The translations under genes were made by a program, and so were the position numbers. The notes under the pieces were generated by a model. It did not search any database. It was not told where the DNA came from and was given only the letters and a program-made list of their open reading frames with translations. From positions 100,737 to 164,736 of the forward strand of contig WELB01000191.1 of the NCBI GenBank assembly GCA_009602725.1: 64,000 bases of DNA. Reading direction: 5' to 3'. Of this stretch, positions 44,980 to 55,439 are shown piece by piece. This DNA comes from Spirogloea muscicola. Lineage: Eukaryota; Streptophyta; Zygnematophyceae; Spirogloeales; Spirogloeaceae. Position 1 is the stretch's first letter. Each line of letters opens with the position of its first letter.

Positions 44980-46990
44980 ATGTCACAAGGCGACAGGCCT
45001 CGCTATCAAGGTATGCACCTGGCGGGGCATCCCTGGCTGAGGTCACGGAGCATTATGATGCACAGTCTGTTCAGTTGAAAATCCAGGGCGGCACTATCAG
45101 TCGGAAAGATCCATGACTTTGTCTAGTCCTTACATGGCTGTGCAAGCGGGTGATGTGTTTAGAAGACTGAAAGAGTCAGTTTTAGCAATGACTAAACCTA
45201 ATCCTGGCGACGCAACCCCTGCGGAGATAGCTCTGGGTCCACAGTTGACCGGAAATCCGGTGGGTGAGATGTGTAGGCGTCTTGCTGAACACTTTCCAGT
45301 CAATGCCCTGGTTCACAAATAGGAGTTAATGAAGTTCTGTCGCAAGCCTGGTGAATCGGTCACAATATGTTATTACCGTTCCATGAAGGTCATTGAGCAG
45401 TCAGAGACCTCGATCAGTAAGAAGGATCTAGCTGTGCAGTTCTTGACAGTCATGGCAGGAAAGTCCCTCGACCAGCTCCAGACTCTGCTTCTGACGAGGA
45501 AACATCAGTTACACGAAGAAGATTATGATCTAGCGGATGTTTGCCAGATTTTGCTAGGAAAAGAGAATGATCACAACACATTACAATGTGTAGTCATCGT
45601 TTTGCTGACACTGCAGGTCACCAAGGATCGAAGCAGAATATCAAAGACGACAACCAAACAGCAGGTAGGAAGACGGCTAATGCTGCTTTGCCTTCTATTG
45701 TTCAGTATGTTGAGAGATCTTAGCCATTCTCGCCAAGTCCCAGACTGTCATGGGTGTGGAAAGGCAGGTCATCTCAAAAGGGATTGCTTGTCTTGCATCA
45801 AACAGCTGGTGCAACTTGCACTTATTGCTCCAGGTTTGGCCATCTGGCAGTGCCATGTTGGCAGAAGCATCCCGACAAGATGCATAGCGCTCTAAGGGGA
45901 AATTCTGCTAGAGGGAAACACAATTTGCTTCTCCTGCTGATACTCATGATGCCAAGCTTGATGCATTGGCGCAGCAGATTTCAGAACTGATCAAACAACT
46001 TGCCATTGTTCAGAAGCAGCAAGAAATCAAGATAGCTTCGTCTGTGTTTCCTGATGCTAAAATGCAGGAGGATGAAGACTATTATCCCGGCAGGCATCAA
46101 GCCGACGAGCCGGAGGAGTATGAAGCTGATTTTGTTTCTGTTGTTGCGGCTTCGCCAATAGCTATGACCGAGCTAAGCAAGCAACTGACTTCTCTGGCTA
46201 TGGTTGACAATGCCAGTGGCGTCGTTCAGGTGACAACAGGTTCAGTCACAGCGAAGCTGACACTTGTGGTCATGGATACAGGTGCTCAACCTACACTAAT
46301 AGGTCGTCGATTTGCTAAGTCTTTGAATCTTGAGAAGGAAGTTATTCTTCGCGCCAATTTGAAGATCAAGACTGCAACGGGTGGCACCGACACCGTTATC
46401 GTCACCATCACCATCACCATCACCAAGAAGCCTTTGCAAATCCTTCTGCATAGGGAGAGTTCTATATTAACAAGCACAATCTCCGCCTTTTGCATGCTTA
46501 CCAAAGCTGATGATTATGTTATGATATGTTGTTGGGTACTGACTTTCTAGTCCCGATAGGCTTTGGTATAGATTATTATGCAAGCTTGGTATAGGCCTCC
46601 CAGGTGCAAAGTTTAGAGTTCCGTTGCCGGTATTCCAAGGGCAGCAGTCTGCTGACATACCAGCATATAGTGCAATTGTCACAGGTGTTTCTCCATTACC
46701 ACGCAAACCACGCAAGGCTCATACTCCTTTGAATCTAACTCCTGAGACAGGTCAACGCATGATGCGCTCTGACAAACCTCTGTTACAGCAGCCTGCAGTG
46801 GTGCAACTTTGTGTGCAGATTGCTGTCAGCCGGATCTGGGTTCCAGCGCTGCCGCATTATCGACAGGCGTCGTTTGCTCCTGCATCTGATCAAGAAGGTG
46901 TCATTGCACAGCCCAGCAGTAGACCAAAGAGCAAGCCTAATCCAAGAACTCTTGATGCGAGACACAAGGACCAGGTTTTCCTTGGGTAAT
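44980..46990 (+). mobile_element. Fossil LTR retroelement, gag-protease part (Ty3/Gypsy-like)
   Basis: An old LTR-retroelement remnant. Parts seen in order are a gag-like region (about 45110-45650), two CCHC zinc knuckles (about 45740-45880) and an aspartic protease with the DTGA motif (about 46230-46400). Reverse transcriptase, RNase H and integrase were not seen, and no matching terminal repeats were found by eye. It is clearly broken, with several breaks. The loss of most of pol suggests considerable age. The family call rests on the gag/knuckle/protease layout. Confidence 0.7.
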
Positions 46991-47930
46991 GTCACACACC
47001 GATTGTGACCGGTAAGCGACATAATTATAATCTTGTGTTCACACTTGCATACAGCATCACCTGCTTACTTGTGCGGTGTATACTTATGCGACTCTTGTTG
47101 TGAGACTACATGTACTGCATCGTGAGATTGCACCTTTTGCATCTTGCCACTGTTGCCACGTTCCATGGGAGTTTGTCCTTCGGACATTTCCTGGCCCGGA
47201 TCTGTTACCTGGGTTAGTGCCCTTGAACTTGTTCGCTGTTACTACAAACGATCCGTGATACTGTCACTATTGTCGATCCGTGATACTGTTTCTCGTGAAA
47301 CCTTCTCTGAGGGTACTTCCTTGGTTACTGTTTCCTTAGCAAAACCCTCATTGAGGGTACTTTTGGGCTTGTTTGGATATCTTGTTCGTATAAAGTGCGT
47401 GTAATTTGCTGCCGGAACATATTTCTGCTCGATTGCTATGCAACTTGTTCGTGATGTTTTTAGTTTTGATGATGTTTGACTACATTTTCTCCTATGATGA
47501 GCATCCATAAATAGCTGTGTGACATTTGCTGTCAAAGATATCATGCTGCATCTATGCTATTGTGTTCTGTCTGTACTAGAGGGTGGCCTATCCATTACTT
47601 AACACCACCGCTCACCAGCAGGCCTACAGATGACTGGGTTTGCAGAACCTGTCTGGATTCAGACCCAACTCCTTTGCCTATGCCAGGACTCGCAGTTGGG
47701 GGGGGGGGATGAAGAGATCCATCCATCCCAAGTTCTGAATTGCTAATCACGCCAATCTGTTGGTTACTCCTGTTCTGTAATTTTCATTTCTGTTGTTTTC
47801 ATCCAATTTGAGTGTAGTATTCCATTCCTCGCAAGCTTACTTCCACCTCATTTCCTGAGTGCCCACCACGTAGAGGCTGCTTTGTTGCCTACTTCCGTAC
47901 TGATCTAACTTATCAACGTTATCTGGCAGT
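46991..47930. other. Non-coding stretch after the retroelement remnant
   Basis: No gene is seen. It holds short direct repeats (GATCCGTGATACTGT at about 47249 and 47276; CTNTGAGGGTACTT at about 47306 and 47350) and a run of 11 G at about 47699. It could be more of the retroelement, but no terminal repeat could be matched. Confidence 0.4.
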
Positions 47931-47934
47931 CGAC

Positions 47935-48325
47935 GCCCTGTGGCACGACATAGGCTCTTGTAAAGGGCGCGAAGGCTTTGAAAGCCAGCCCATAAAATCT
48001 GGATAATGGACAAGGAGTCACCCCGGCAAGAGCTGGAGACGGCAGCCAGGGCACGCCCAGCACGGAAATGCAAGGCATGCCCAGGGAGCGCTGCAAGGAA
48101 GTGCAAAGTCACATGCGATACACTAGGGCCTGAGAGCCCGCGTTGAGAGCTGCCTGCTCCCCTTCGTGACGGCGGGACAGAGCGCGTCTGGCCAGCCGGT
48201 GCAAGGCACAGGAGTCCATCGCCGTGGCATCCTGCAAGCCGTGCCGGCCACGCTGCACACGGCGATGACGTCTGCAAAGCACATTGCTCGCCCACAGAGG
48301 GTAGTGCGGCGGTAACATCACTTAG
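47935..48325 (-). mobile_element. LINE fragment, minus strand
   Basis: On the minus strand, YRM..ALHFLAALPGHALHFRAG, RALAAVSSSCRGDS recalls the shared C-terminal block. The UTR side (47965-48030) has GAAAGCCAGCCCATAAAATC and GGACAAGGAGTCA. It is strongly diverged. Confidence 0.6.
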
Positions 48326-48804
48326 CGGCATTAGTTAGCCTGATAGGCTGACAATGATACTAGTAGTATAGACAAAGCATCAGCGTGCACAACGGTTGGG
48401 TGACATATTGAGTGCCACGTAGTACAGGTCTAGAAGCCGCGTGGCGACATGTCATGAGCCACGTGGCAACACGTCATGAGCTACGTGTCAGATATCGGAC
48501 ACGTGACCTGGCAGGTGGCACTGGCAAGACTAGCTGGCTGCATAGCTGTAGGACATCTGCCGGCAGGGCGCCATATAGAGGGCTCTATTCTTGTATCAGA
48601 CAGCACATGGAAGACGCCCAATCCAATCTACTGCTGCATTAGCGTTGCCTTTGCTCCGGCTGCTTAACCCGTAGCCGTTAGATCCATGCCCGTTTCAGCA
48701 GGCAATGGCGGGGGCCCTCGCCGGCAGCGCCCAGCGCCCACGGCTGCGTGGAAGCGCGAGCCCAGGGCAGGCCCCGCTAGGTCCCACGGAGCGGACCGGC
48801 CTCG
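48326..48804. other. Intergenic, no gene recognised
   Basis: The only feature is a short repeated phrase, CCACGTGGCAACACGTCATG/CCGCGTGGCGACATGTCATG (about 48440-48480). No LINE hairpin and no coding motif. Confidence 0.4.
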
Positions 48805-49190
48805 TTGTGGCCCTTTCGAACCTTTGTCGAGTCTTTTTCGGGCTGGCTTTTCACAGCCCTGTCCCCAATGGGAGTGCCACTTCTTCTTGTTGTGGGCCCC
48901 GCCATTTCCCTTCGTGATGTACATTTGTCAGAGTTGCTTGCCGTACTGTACTTGGCCACACTCAGGCCCTCCATCACTCGATACACACTCCATTTCCCCG
49001 CCTTTCCTCCTGCCCGCCAGGCCAGCATCCGCCGGCACCCCTCACGCCCTGCACCTGCCGCTCCTCGCTATACCTTCGTACCTCCGTGTATCGTAGCCTT
49101 GTTTATTTTGCACTAAATTCTGCCTGATCAATGTATTGGCTTGAATTGGCCTCCCTTTCATGTCATGCGCTCCTTGCGCCGTCTGTCTGG
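48805..49190 (+). mobile_element. LINE 3' end, subfamily C, plus flanking repeat
   Basis: CCTTTCGAACCTTTGTCGAG, hairpin GGGCTGGCTTTTCACAGCCC and terminus GGGAGTGCCACTTCTTC (near 48886). Further on, GTAGCCTTGTTTATTTTGCA and CCTGATCAATGTATTGG (49090-49150) recur at 52806-52900, marking another shared repeat unit. Confidence 0.75.
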
Positions 49191-49194
49191 GCTC

Positions 49195-49425
49195 TCACAC
49201 CGAGTCAGTCATCCAAATGGGGTCAGGGATCTGAAAAGCCAGCCCGAAAAGACAAGGTCCAAAGGGGCCGAAAATTGCTGAAATATACAACCAAGCAAGT
49301 ACCAAGAAGAATGGCCACTTTAATAACGTCTTGTTGGCAGCCCAATTTCCCAGTGTCCAAGCTTTTCCGGGCTGGCATTCACAGCCCCCGCCCCAGTAGG
49401 ATGCGCTTACTCTTCCGGTGCCTGC
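49195..49425. repeat. Inverted LINE 3' ends
   Basis: The minus copy (CTGAAAAGCCAGCCCGAAAA, GACAAGGTCCAAAGGGGCC, 49228-49272) faces a plus copy (CTTTTCCGGGCTGGCATTCA, CAGCCCCCGCCCCAGTAGG, 49363-49405), separated by about 90 bp. Confidence 0.65.
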
Positions 49426-49429
49426 AGCT

Positions 49430-50760
49430 GCCCAATCACAGAGTAAGAAGTAAGCTGCAGAGCAGCGGTGCCCCTGTAAGCTACTCGCTCCCACCACCAG
49501 CTAGATCGGAGGCTCTTGCATGCCCTTATTACAGGGCTCACCTGTGGGGGGGGAGGTCACCGGGGAGGTCACAACGGGTGACATCCATCTTGACGAGGCT
49601 GACGGTTGTCCACAGCAGCGCTTGCTTTGCCCGCTCCTTCCTGGGCTGCCTCGAGCTCACAATCGGATGAAGATTGATCAGCGAGTGTTTTGCTCAGGAG
49701 ATTGCAGCAACCGTATTTATCGTACTCGATTGAGCTTCTTTACCTCAGGGGAAGCATCAACTTCGGGGGTTAGTGATACCGTCACGAGAGGTTAAAGCCG
49801 AGGTTCTTGACATTTGGCGAAATGCGAGCATGGCTAGTGTACTGATTGATGGACTGCATTGTAATATCCTCCATGTTTTCAATAGGCGAGACGGGTCATG
49901 CAAAAGCATGGGCGGTTGGCTTGATTGGCCAACAGGCGCGCTGTTGACACTCTAATCAGCTGACCGAGGATTGTAGTGACACGGGTCGACAACCTCTATG
50001 CTCCCCGCTCAGTGTTCCACCCAAAGTCCCTGGCAACCTGACTGTAGGCAACGTGCCTACAGTAGTATTCAAGCTTGGCAGATCATACATCTAGCTCGTC
50101 AATTGCAAAGCCCGACAATGCATCTGCAATCAGCCACGTCCACCTTGCATGCGACCAATTTTGCTGAGACTAGCCAGTTTGATGGATCTGGCAAAAATCA
50201 CAGCCGCAGTCTCAGCATGAGGAAGCTTCAAAGTGATGTCTGACAATCTTTGTGCTGAAAATTCTTCAAACCAGCGAGTGTTATGCGCTCAATTGATGGA
50301 TCGGTAGTGAAAGGCAACCGAAGATAGAGTGCCAGCTCGATCTGGATGGTTTCAGGAAGTCAACAGGCAGTGTCAAGCAAAAGAGATTCAGTGTGCACTC
50401 ATCAAGCTCAGTAGTCAATCATCAAGCTTTGATCAGTAACTGATGAGCAGTTTGTCCATTTTGCAAACCAACTCGTCAATACGTGTGCAAGCAATTCTGA
50501 ATCGTGCTGGCTTGCCCACCTGATGGTGTCCAGACCCCACAAAGAGACCTCTTAAACAATTGAGGAGGCTAAGCTGATGACCAGCTCAGCTCAAGCGGTA
50601 GCGTCAAGTCACCCGGCACGGGTTTGCATGCCTTATTCAGCACTAAGGCAGTCTGAGCACGGCCACCTCACTTCACATGCTACCTCATACTCCTTGTGTA
50701 CAGTGCCTCAATGCTAGATTCTTATGGACCGGCCGTCTTGATACTATAGCAGATCGCACC
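49430..50760. other. Long stretch without recognisable gene
   Basis: Lower GC, short frames only (49520-49795, 49773-49955, 49998-50243). No domain, LINE hairpin or RNA gene was seen. It may be old repeat sequence. Confidence 0.35.
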
Positions 50761-50897
50761 GCTACTAGCCTACGCTGCAGGCTGGCAAAAGAGGAGGCCG
50801 TGCTAGGTCTGAGCTAGCGTGGAGCTCCTGAATCATTTGCCGCTCCTGCTTCTCTCTGTTGAGGCAGCATACGCAAGATGCCAGGTTCGCAAACAGT

Positions 50898-51890
50898 TCA
50901 TTCTCCCATGGGCCACCTCTTTGCTTGTCTTGCCTGTTCAAAGCCATAGCTTTGGTCGGGCTCGAACAGGCCCACCACGGTAGCTGCTTGTGAGCTGGCG
51001 GACTTGTAGCAGTCAGCTGCAAGCTTCGGATCAGTCTGATATTGGTGGCAGCACGTAGTACAGGTCACTTTGGTGTTGCTGGGACTCTTTGGAAATGGAC
51101 ATGTGCCACCACAGTGATTGGTCCTGTAGCACCGCCCATTGCAGGCAGGAACACAACTGCCACTTGTAGACTTGCTTGCACTCTTCTTCTGCTTCCCAGC
51201 AGTTGCTTTGGAGGAGCCTTCTTGGGAGGTCCTGTGAAGGCGAACACACAGGATGTGGAGGACATACATTCAGGCCCACATATGCTGGGCCTGAGTGCTT
51301 GGAGATGCCAAAGTGACACCTTGTAGAGGCGACAGAAGCAGCTCAGCTGAAAAGGGATCATCTCTGAGCTCGGGTCTACATGCTTGGGTAGAGAAAGTCA
51401 GCTTACCTGTACTCTTGCTTTTGCCCTTGGGAACGACGAGGATGGCGCCCGTCATCCTCAGCAGTGCATGCAGCAATCATAGGGGTAGAAAGCTGGGTTC
51501 AGGAACGTGTAGGTGTATGTAACGCCTAGACCAGAAAGTCCGTCCGACCCGAAGCCAGTCACGTTGTGGCTGTAAGGCTCCTTCCCAGCTGGTGCGTTGA
51601 ATCCTGTGCATAGGAGAGGACCAGCCAAGGAGCTCAGGAAATGCAAATCGAGGTTGGCCAGGAGGAGGTCCTTAATGTCATCTTGACCTTGCCATTGCTG
51701 CCCTTGAGCGTGACGGCTGACTGCCAGACCCTTTGCGACGCCACTCTGACGCAGAGGATGCGAACCAATATATCAATGCTCAGCAGGCTGGAAGCAGTGA
51801 GTCATACTATCCACGCGGTGCTATTTAGCGTCCGTCCAGTGCCACGTGCACGTCGTGCCTGCCTTTATTGTCGTGACGCCGTTTGAGGTA
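50898..51890 (-). CDS. Cysteine-rich protein fragment, unrecognised
   Basis: Minus-strand coding signal in at least two exons. One (about 51710-51420) gives a frame with LDLHFLSSLAGPLLCTGFNA, APAGKEPYSHNVTGFGSDGL and TYTFLNPAFYPYDCCMHC; it overlaps an alternative frame ending in VVPKGKSKST at a good donor (51407). The next (about 51228-50900) opens TSQEGSSKATAGKQKKSASK and has GSCVPACNGRCYRTNHCGGT, CPFPKSPSNTKVTCTTCCHQ, with ten closely spaced Cys that suggest a disulphide-rich secreted module. It lies directly downstream of the DOMON gene on the same strand and could be its 3' part or a separate gene. No function is proposed. Confidence 0.4.
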
Positions 51891-51917
51891 GGGAGCCCCC
51901 AGGGCAGGGTGCACTGG

Positions 51918-52595
51918 TCACAACTTTGCCTGGCTGTATCCTTTGAACTTGTTCAGCAGGACCGCGGGCGCCTTCTGGGCGCCTGCAGAAGCTCCAGGCG
52001 GCGGACGGACGATGCCCGACGAAAAGTCGATCACGCTGGCGTAGCTGTTGCCGACGGCGTGGTGGGAGAGTACGTAGGGCGGGTAGGCGTCGGCGTAGGG
52101 GCCCTTGTCCCAGATGTGGTAGTGCTGGCTGACGTTGTCTGGGAGGGCGAGCGTGAAGAGCAGCGAGATGAGCACGGTGCCGGCGGCGTTGGTGGTGATC
52201 TCCACGGCGGAGCGGGTGACGTTGAGCCCGGTGCCCAGCTTGGGCGTGCTGTACGCCGGCAGCGGGCTGTACTGCTTGATGATGGGGGGGCCGCCGGAGT
52301 TGTTGGGGAAGGCGGCGATTACGTAGGACTTGGGCATCCTGCCGTCGGGCGAGAGTCCTCAGGCGATCCACCCCATGGGCTCCTGCGGTATCTGGCGGTA
52401 CAGGATCTCCACCCTCCCCAGCCTCTCGTCGAGCGTCCACGCCAGCGAGCCGGTATCGCCGTCCAGCGACGAGCACGCCGCGAACGACCGCGCCGAGTTG
52501 GCGAAGGTCGCGGACTTGGAGAAAATGGCGGCGGCCAGCGCGTCCGCCGCCGCCGCGGCCAGCAGCACCAGCCGCAGCGGCGCGGCGCCCGCCAT
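51918..52595 (-). CDS. DOMON-domain protein, AIR12-like, with an in-frame TGA at a conserved Trp
   Basis: It starts MAGAAPLRLVLLAAAAADAL (signal peptide, start at 52595), followed by a DOMON domain: IFSKSATFANSARSF, LDGDTGSLAWTLDERLGRVE, MGWIA, then GLSPDGRMPKSYVIAAF, and later SAVEITTNAAGTVLISLLFT, LPDNVSQHYHIWDKGPYADA and SSGIVRPPPG. DOMON proteins of this kind bind haem b at the outer face of the plasma membrane. Between MGWIA and GLSPDGR there is a TGA (52361-52359) in the same frame. DOMON proteins usually have Trp here (WIAWGL), so TGG has become TGA. The frame is open on both sides, with no room for an intron, so the change is recent, an error, or read through. About 225 codons in all. 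No cytochrome b561 part was found downstream. Confidence 0.78.
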
Positions 52596-52699
52596 GGCGG
52601 CAACGGCGGAGGCCGCTGGCGGCGTCGGCGGCGTCGGCGGCGGGGAGCGGGGAAGATTGCGGCTACCGACAATGATAAGGAACTGCTTCTTCCCAGTAC

Positions 52700-53045
52700 T
52701 TATCCTACAGGGCAAGCTTTGGGAAAGCGCTTTTTGGCCCCTTCTTCCCCGTCGTCCCTGTCACCCTGTTACTTTACGGCACGTTGGTTTTGGACTCCGT
52801 TTTATGTAGCCTTGTTTATCCTGCACTAGACCCTGCCTGAACAATGTATTGTATTGGCCTCCCTTGCATTTCATGCGCTGCGAGCGCCTTCGCTCTCTTC
52901 GGACCTTGTAGGACGCTTGCCTTTCTTCCCCTACATTGTCCATTCCATTTTTGGGCTGGCTTTGCCAGCCCCTCTTCTCTATGGGCGAGCACTTTCTTTC
53001 TTCCCCTACTCCCTGCCTCTCCCTTCTCTTCGGACCTTGCCAAAA
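52700..53045 (+). mobile_element. LINE 3' end, subfamily B, with flanking repeat
   Basis: The GTAGCCTTGTTTATCCTGCA, CCTGAACAATGTATTG unit (52806) is shared with 49090. CATTGTCCATTCCATTTTTG, hairpin GGGCTGGCTTTGCCAGCCCC and terminus TATGGGCGAGCACTTTC lie at 52935-52997. Confidence 0.75.
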
Positions 53046-53310
53046 TCTTGCTAGCCGTCTCCCTTCAGCGGTCCATGGCCCACGCCTTGCACCTGCGTGC
53101 TGGCCGTGCTCTCGCTGCGGCCTCCGGCTTTCGTCAGGGGGATAGTTTCCCGGCAGCTAGTCTGTCGGATTTGAGGCTCCTCACTCGTACAGCTGAGTGG
53201 TCCATCCTCCCCCGTTCTGCCATAGCCTCTTCAGGCCCCTTCGAACCTTGTCAAGTCTTTTCGGGCTGGCTTCTCACAGCCCTTGCCCCCATTGGGAGAG
53301 CCACTTCTTC
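53046..53310 (+). mobile_element. LINE fragment, subfamily C, C-terminus and 3' UTR
   Basis: LAVSLQRSMAHALHLRAGRA, ASGFRQGDSFPAASLSDLRL, then a 3' UTR with CCTTCGAACCTTGTCAAGTC, hairpin GGGCTGGCTTCTCACAGCCC and terminus ending at 53310 (CCACTTCTTC). It begins 45 bp after the preceding B terminus. Confidence 0.85.
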
Positions 53311-53545
53311 TCACAGCCCTTGCCCCATTTGGGAGAGCCACTTCTTCAGGCCCCGTCATTGCTGCTTAGCTCGTATTTTGGCCCCTTCGAACCTTGTCAA
53401 TTCTTTTCGGGCTCGCTTCTCACAGCCCTTACCCCCATTGGGAGAGCCACTTCTTCAGGCCCCGAAGTCGCTGCTTTGCCCCTTGTCAATTCTTTTCGGG
53501 CTGGCATGTCACAGCCCTTGCCCCCATTGGGAGAGCCACTTCTTC
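53311..53545 (+). repeat. Chain of three further C 3' ends
   Basis: Termini GGGAGAGCCACTTCTTC end at 53347, 53456 and 53545. Each unit starts at the base after the previous terminus: the first in its hairpin (TCACAGCCCTTGCCCC), the next two with AGGCCCCG(T/A)... in the 3' UTR. Unit lengths are 37, 109 and 89 bp. Confidence 0.9.
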
Positions 53546-54070
53546 TTGCTAGCCAGGCTTGCGGGGTTGCCGGGAAGCAACCACCACGGCGAAAAAAGGA
53601 GGAAGGGCCCCCGCCGCCGACCGGCCAGTGCCGGCCCGCGCCGGCCGCTGACCGGCGGGCCGGCCGGCTGCCCGTAAGGCTGGCCGACCTGGATCCCAGG
53701 TTTCTGGCTATGCATCGGACCACTTCGGAACTGCTTCTCAGAAATTATCCCACAGGGCAAGATGACTCGGACTCTGCAGGTCACTCGTGGGTACTGAAGC
53801 TTCCTTCTGCGGTCCTTTCGAATCTAGCTGTGTGCTTTTTCTTTTCGGCACCTTGTGGCGCTATGGACCTTGCCCATTCCTTTTGGGCTGGCCGTTCCCA
53901 GCCCCTCGGTGGGCGAGCAATATATTCTTATCAAAGCTTGGGTAGGATGAATCACATAGAAACCACGAGTCAGATGCCGCAGTTCAGCAGCCTCGGTTTC
54001 CGTCAGGGCGACGTCTATCCGCCTGCAAATGACTATGACTTGCACTTACTAACTCGCGGTTACTTAGAGC
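53546..54070 (+). mobile_element. Mixed LINE scraps
   Basis: A GC-rich unknown piece (53560-53700), then B-like coding and UTR scraps (CACTCGTGGGTACTGAAGC near 53780; TTTTGGGCTGGCCGTTCCCA near 53881), and a coding end matching FRQGDVYPPAND..DLHLLTRGY-stop (53998-54066), the same type as at 22486. Confidence 0.6.
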
Positions 54071-54420
54071 CCCCTTGCAGCGGGCCCCCTTACTAAGCGG
54101 TCCATCCTCCCCCGTTCTGCCATAGCCTCTTCAGGCCCCGCAGTCGCTGCTTAGCTCGTAGTTTGGCCCCTTCGAACCTTGTCAATTCTTTTCGGGCTGG
54201 CTTCTCACAGCCCTTGCCCCCACTGGGAGAGCCACTTCTTCTTGCAGCCGGAGAGCGGTCCCCCTGACGTAAGCCAGAGGCTGCAGCTACATCTGTTCAC
54301 AGCCCTCGCCCCCTTTCTTTAAGAATTGCTCGCCCATAGACAATAAGGGCTAAAGAAGAAAGGCCAGCCCAGAAAGAGGACAAGATCCAAGAGCCACTTG
54401 GGATCACCACTTGCTTTCCT
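54071..54420 (+). mobile_element. LINE 3' UTR, subfamily C, then inverted degenerate ends
   Basis: CCATCCTCCCCCGTTCTGCC to hairpin GGGCTGGCTTCTCACAGCCC and terminus ACTGGGAGAGCCACTTCTTC (54244). Next comes a degenerate plus end (TCACAGCCCTCGCCCCC, 54298) facing a minus end (TTGCTCGCCCATAGACAATA, GGCCAGCCCAGAAAGAGGAC). Confidence 0.75.
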
Positions 54421-54479
54421 TTGGAAATCGTCAACTGGTAGAGCTTGTTCTTATCGGAAGCAGCCATCCCTTGGAGGGG

Positions 54480-54650
54480 CAAACATGATAAATAAGCGCA
54501 AGGCCCGCGGCGGCCCACCGTTCCAGACCTTGTGCATTCTTTTGAGACCTTCCGGACCTTGTCAATTTCTTTACGGCTGGCACGTTCATAGCCAGCGCCC
54601 TCTTCACATTCTGAAAGAAGGTCCGTACCTTCCCAGACCTCGTTTCAGGT
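54480..54650 (+). mobile_element. Degenerate LINE 3' end
   Basis: GACCTTGTCAATTTCTTTAC is followed by ACGGCTGGCACGTTCATAGC and CAGCGCCCTCTTCAC, a decayed hairpin and tail. Confidence 0.45.
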
Positions 54651-54693
54651 TCATCCCTCCCCCGGCTTGCCCCTCCACCGCTTGCCGCCTGCC

Positions 54694-55428
54694 ATGGCCG
54701 CCGCCGCCCCTCGGCCGCTGCTGCTGCTCCTCCTGGCCGTCCCGGCTGCGCTCCGCGGCGTCTTCAATGGTGAGCTCCAATGCCTTTCCCAGCCCCTATC
54801 CTCCATGGGCGAGCACTTCTTCTGAATGCTCAGTGGCGTGGCCATCGACTCAACGGGCGCAGCGGCTACGCAGCTGCCTGTCGAATCATTCTGGTCGCTT
54901 ATGAATCTGTCCGGCCTTGTACGTTCCCGAGTCCACCGGGCTTCGTCCTTTCGAGCTCCATGCGGCAAAGAGACTGGCGCCGCTTCTGCGATCATGCCGA
55001 GATTTCTCTTCATTATCTTTGTCTAGCACCAAAGTTGGTCTGCACTATGCTCGTAGCTCCCGTATCCACCTCCGGGTGTCAGTACACTCCAACCTCTGCC
55101 ATTAGAAAAGCGCCTGTGTGCAGCTGATATTCTGGTTGCAGCAAGCAGTCCTTCCGGCCAGGTCTACGAGGTGAGGGGTGTGAAATCCCGTTGCCTTCCT
55201 TCTGCGGCGCTTAGTAGCCAATATGCACGAAGTAGAACAACGATCGGTGGCGTCAGTGCAGTGCTGCTCTGTCGAGCACAACCTTTGGACTCTCCAGAGC
55301 CACTGACAGGCCGAGGTGATTGGTACTTGATGCTTCTTTGGACTAAGCTTCAAAATCTGGAGATCTGCATTGTCAGGAGGGACTTCAAGGTGGCCAAAGA
55401 GGACTCCTTCAAGCGAGCACAGTCCTGA
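54694..55428 (+). CDS. Possible short secreted protein gene (signal-peptide exon)
   Basis: Exon 54694-54770 encodes MAAAAPRPLLLLLLAVPAAL, then RGVFN before a good donor (GTGAGC). An exon near 55141-55169 (acceptor TTGCAG) continues in frame as ASSPSGQVYE before another donor. A final open piece near 55330-55428 contains LQNLEICIVRRDFKVAKEDS and a stop. No family is recognised. The first intron contains an A-type LINE terminus. The signal peptide is convincing; the rest of the model is not. Confidence 0.35.
54780..54830 (+). mobile_element. LINE terminus, subfamily A, inside an intron
   Basis: TTTCCCAGCCCCTATCCTCC and ATGGGCGAGCACTTCTTC directly after the donor of the putative secreted-protein gene. 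This is only the last 40-50 bp of an A/B-type end. Confidence 0.65.
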
Positions 55429-55439
55429 GTGTATGATGC

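Noticed and set aside
47699-47712. Poly-G run as a polypurine tract next to a terminal repeat
   Set aside because: No matching terminal repeat could be found on the other side of the gag-protease remnant.
52357-52363. TGA as a reassigned (non-stop) codon
   Set aside because: TGA ends several other clear genes in the window (TSR2, UTP11, first SDR), so a reassigned code is not supported.
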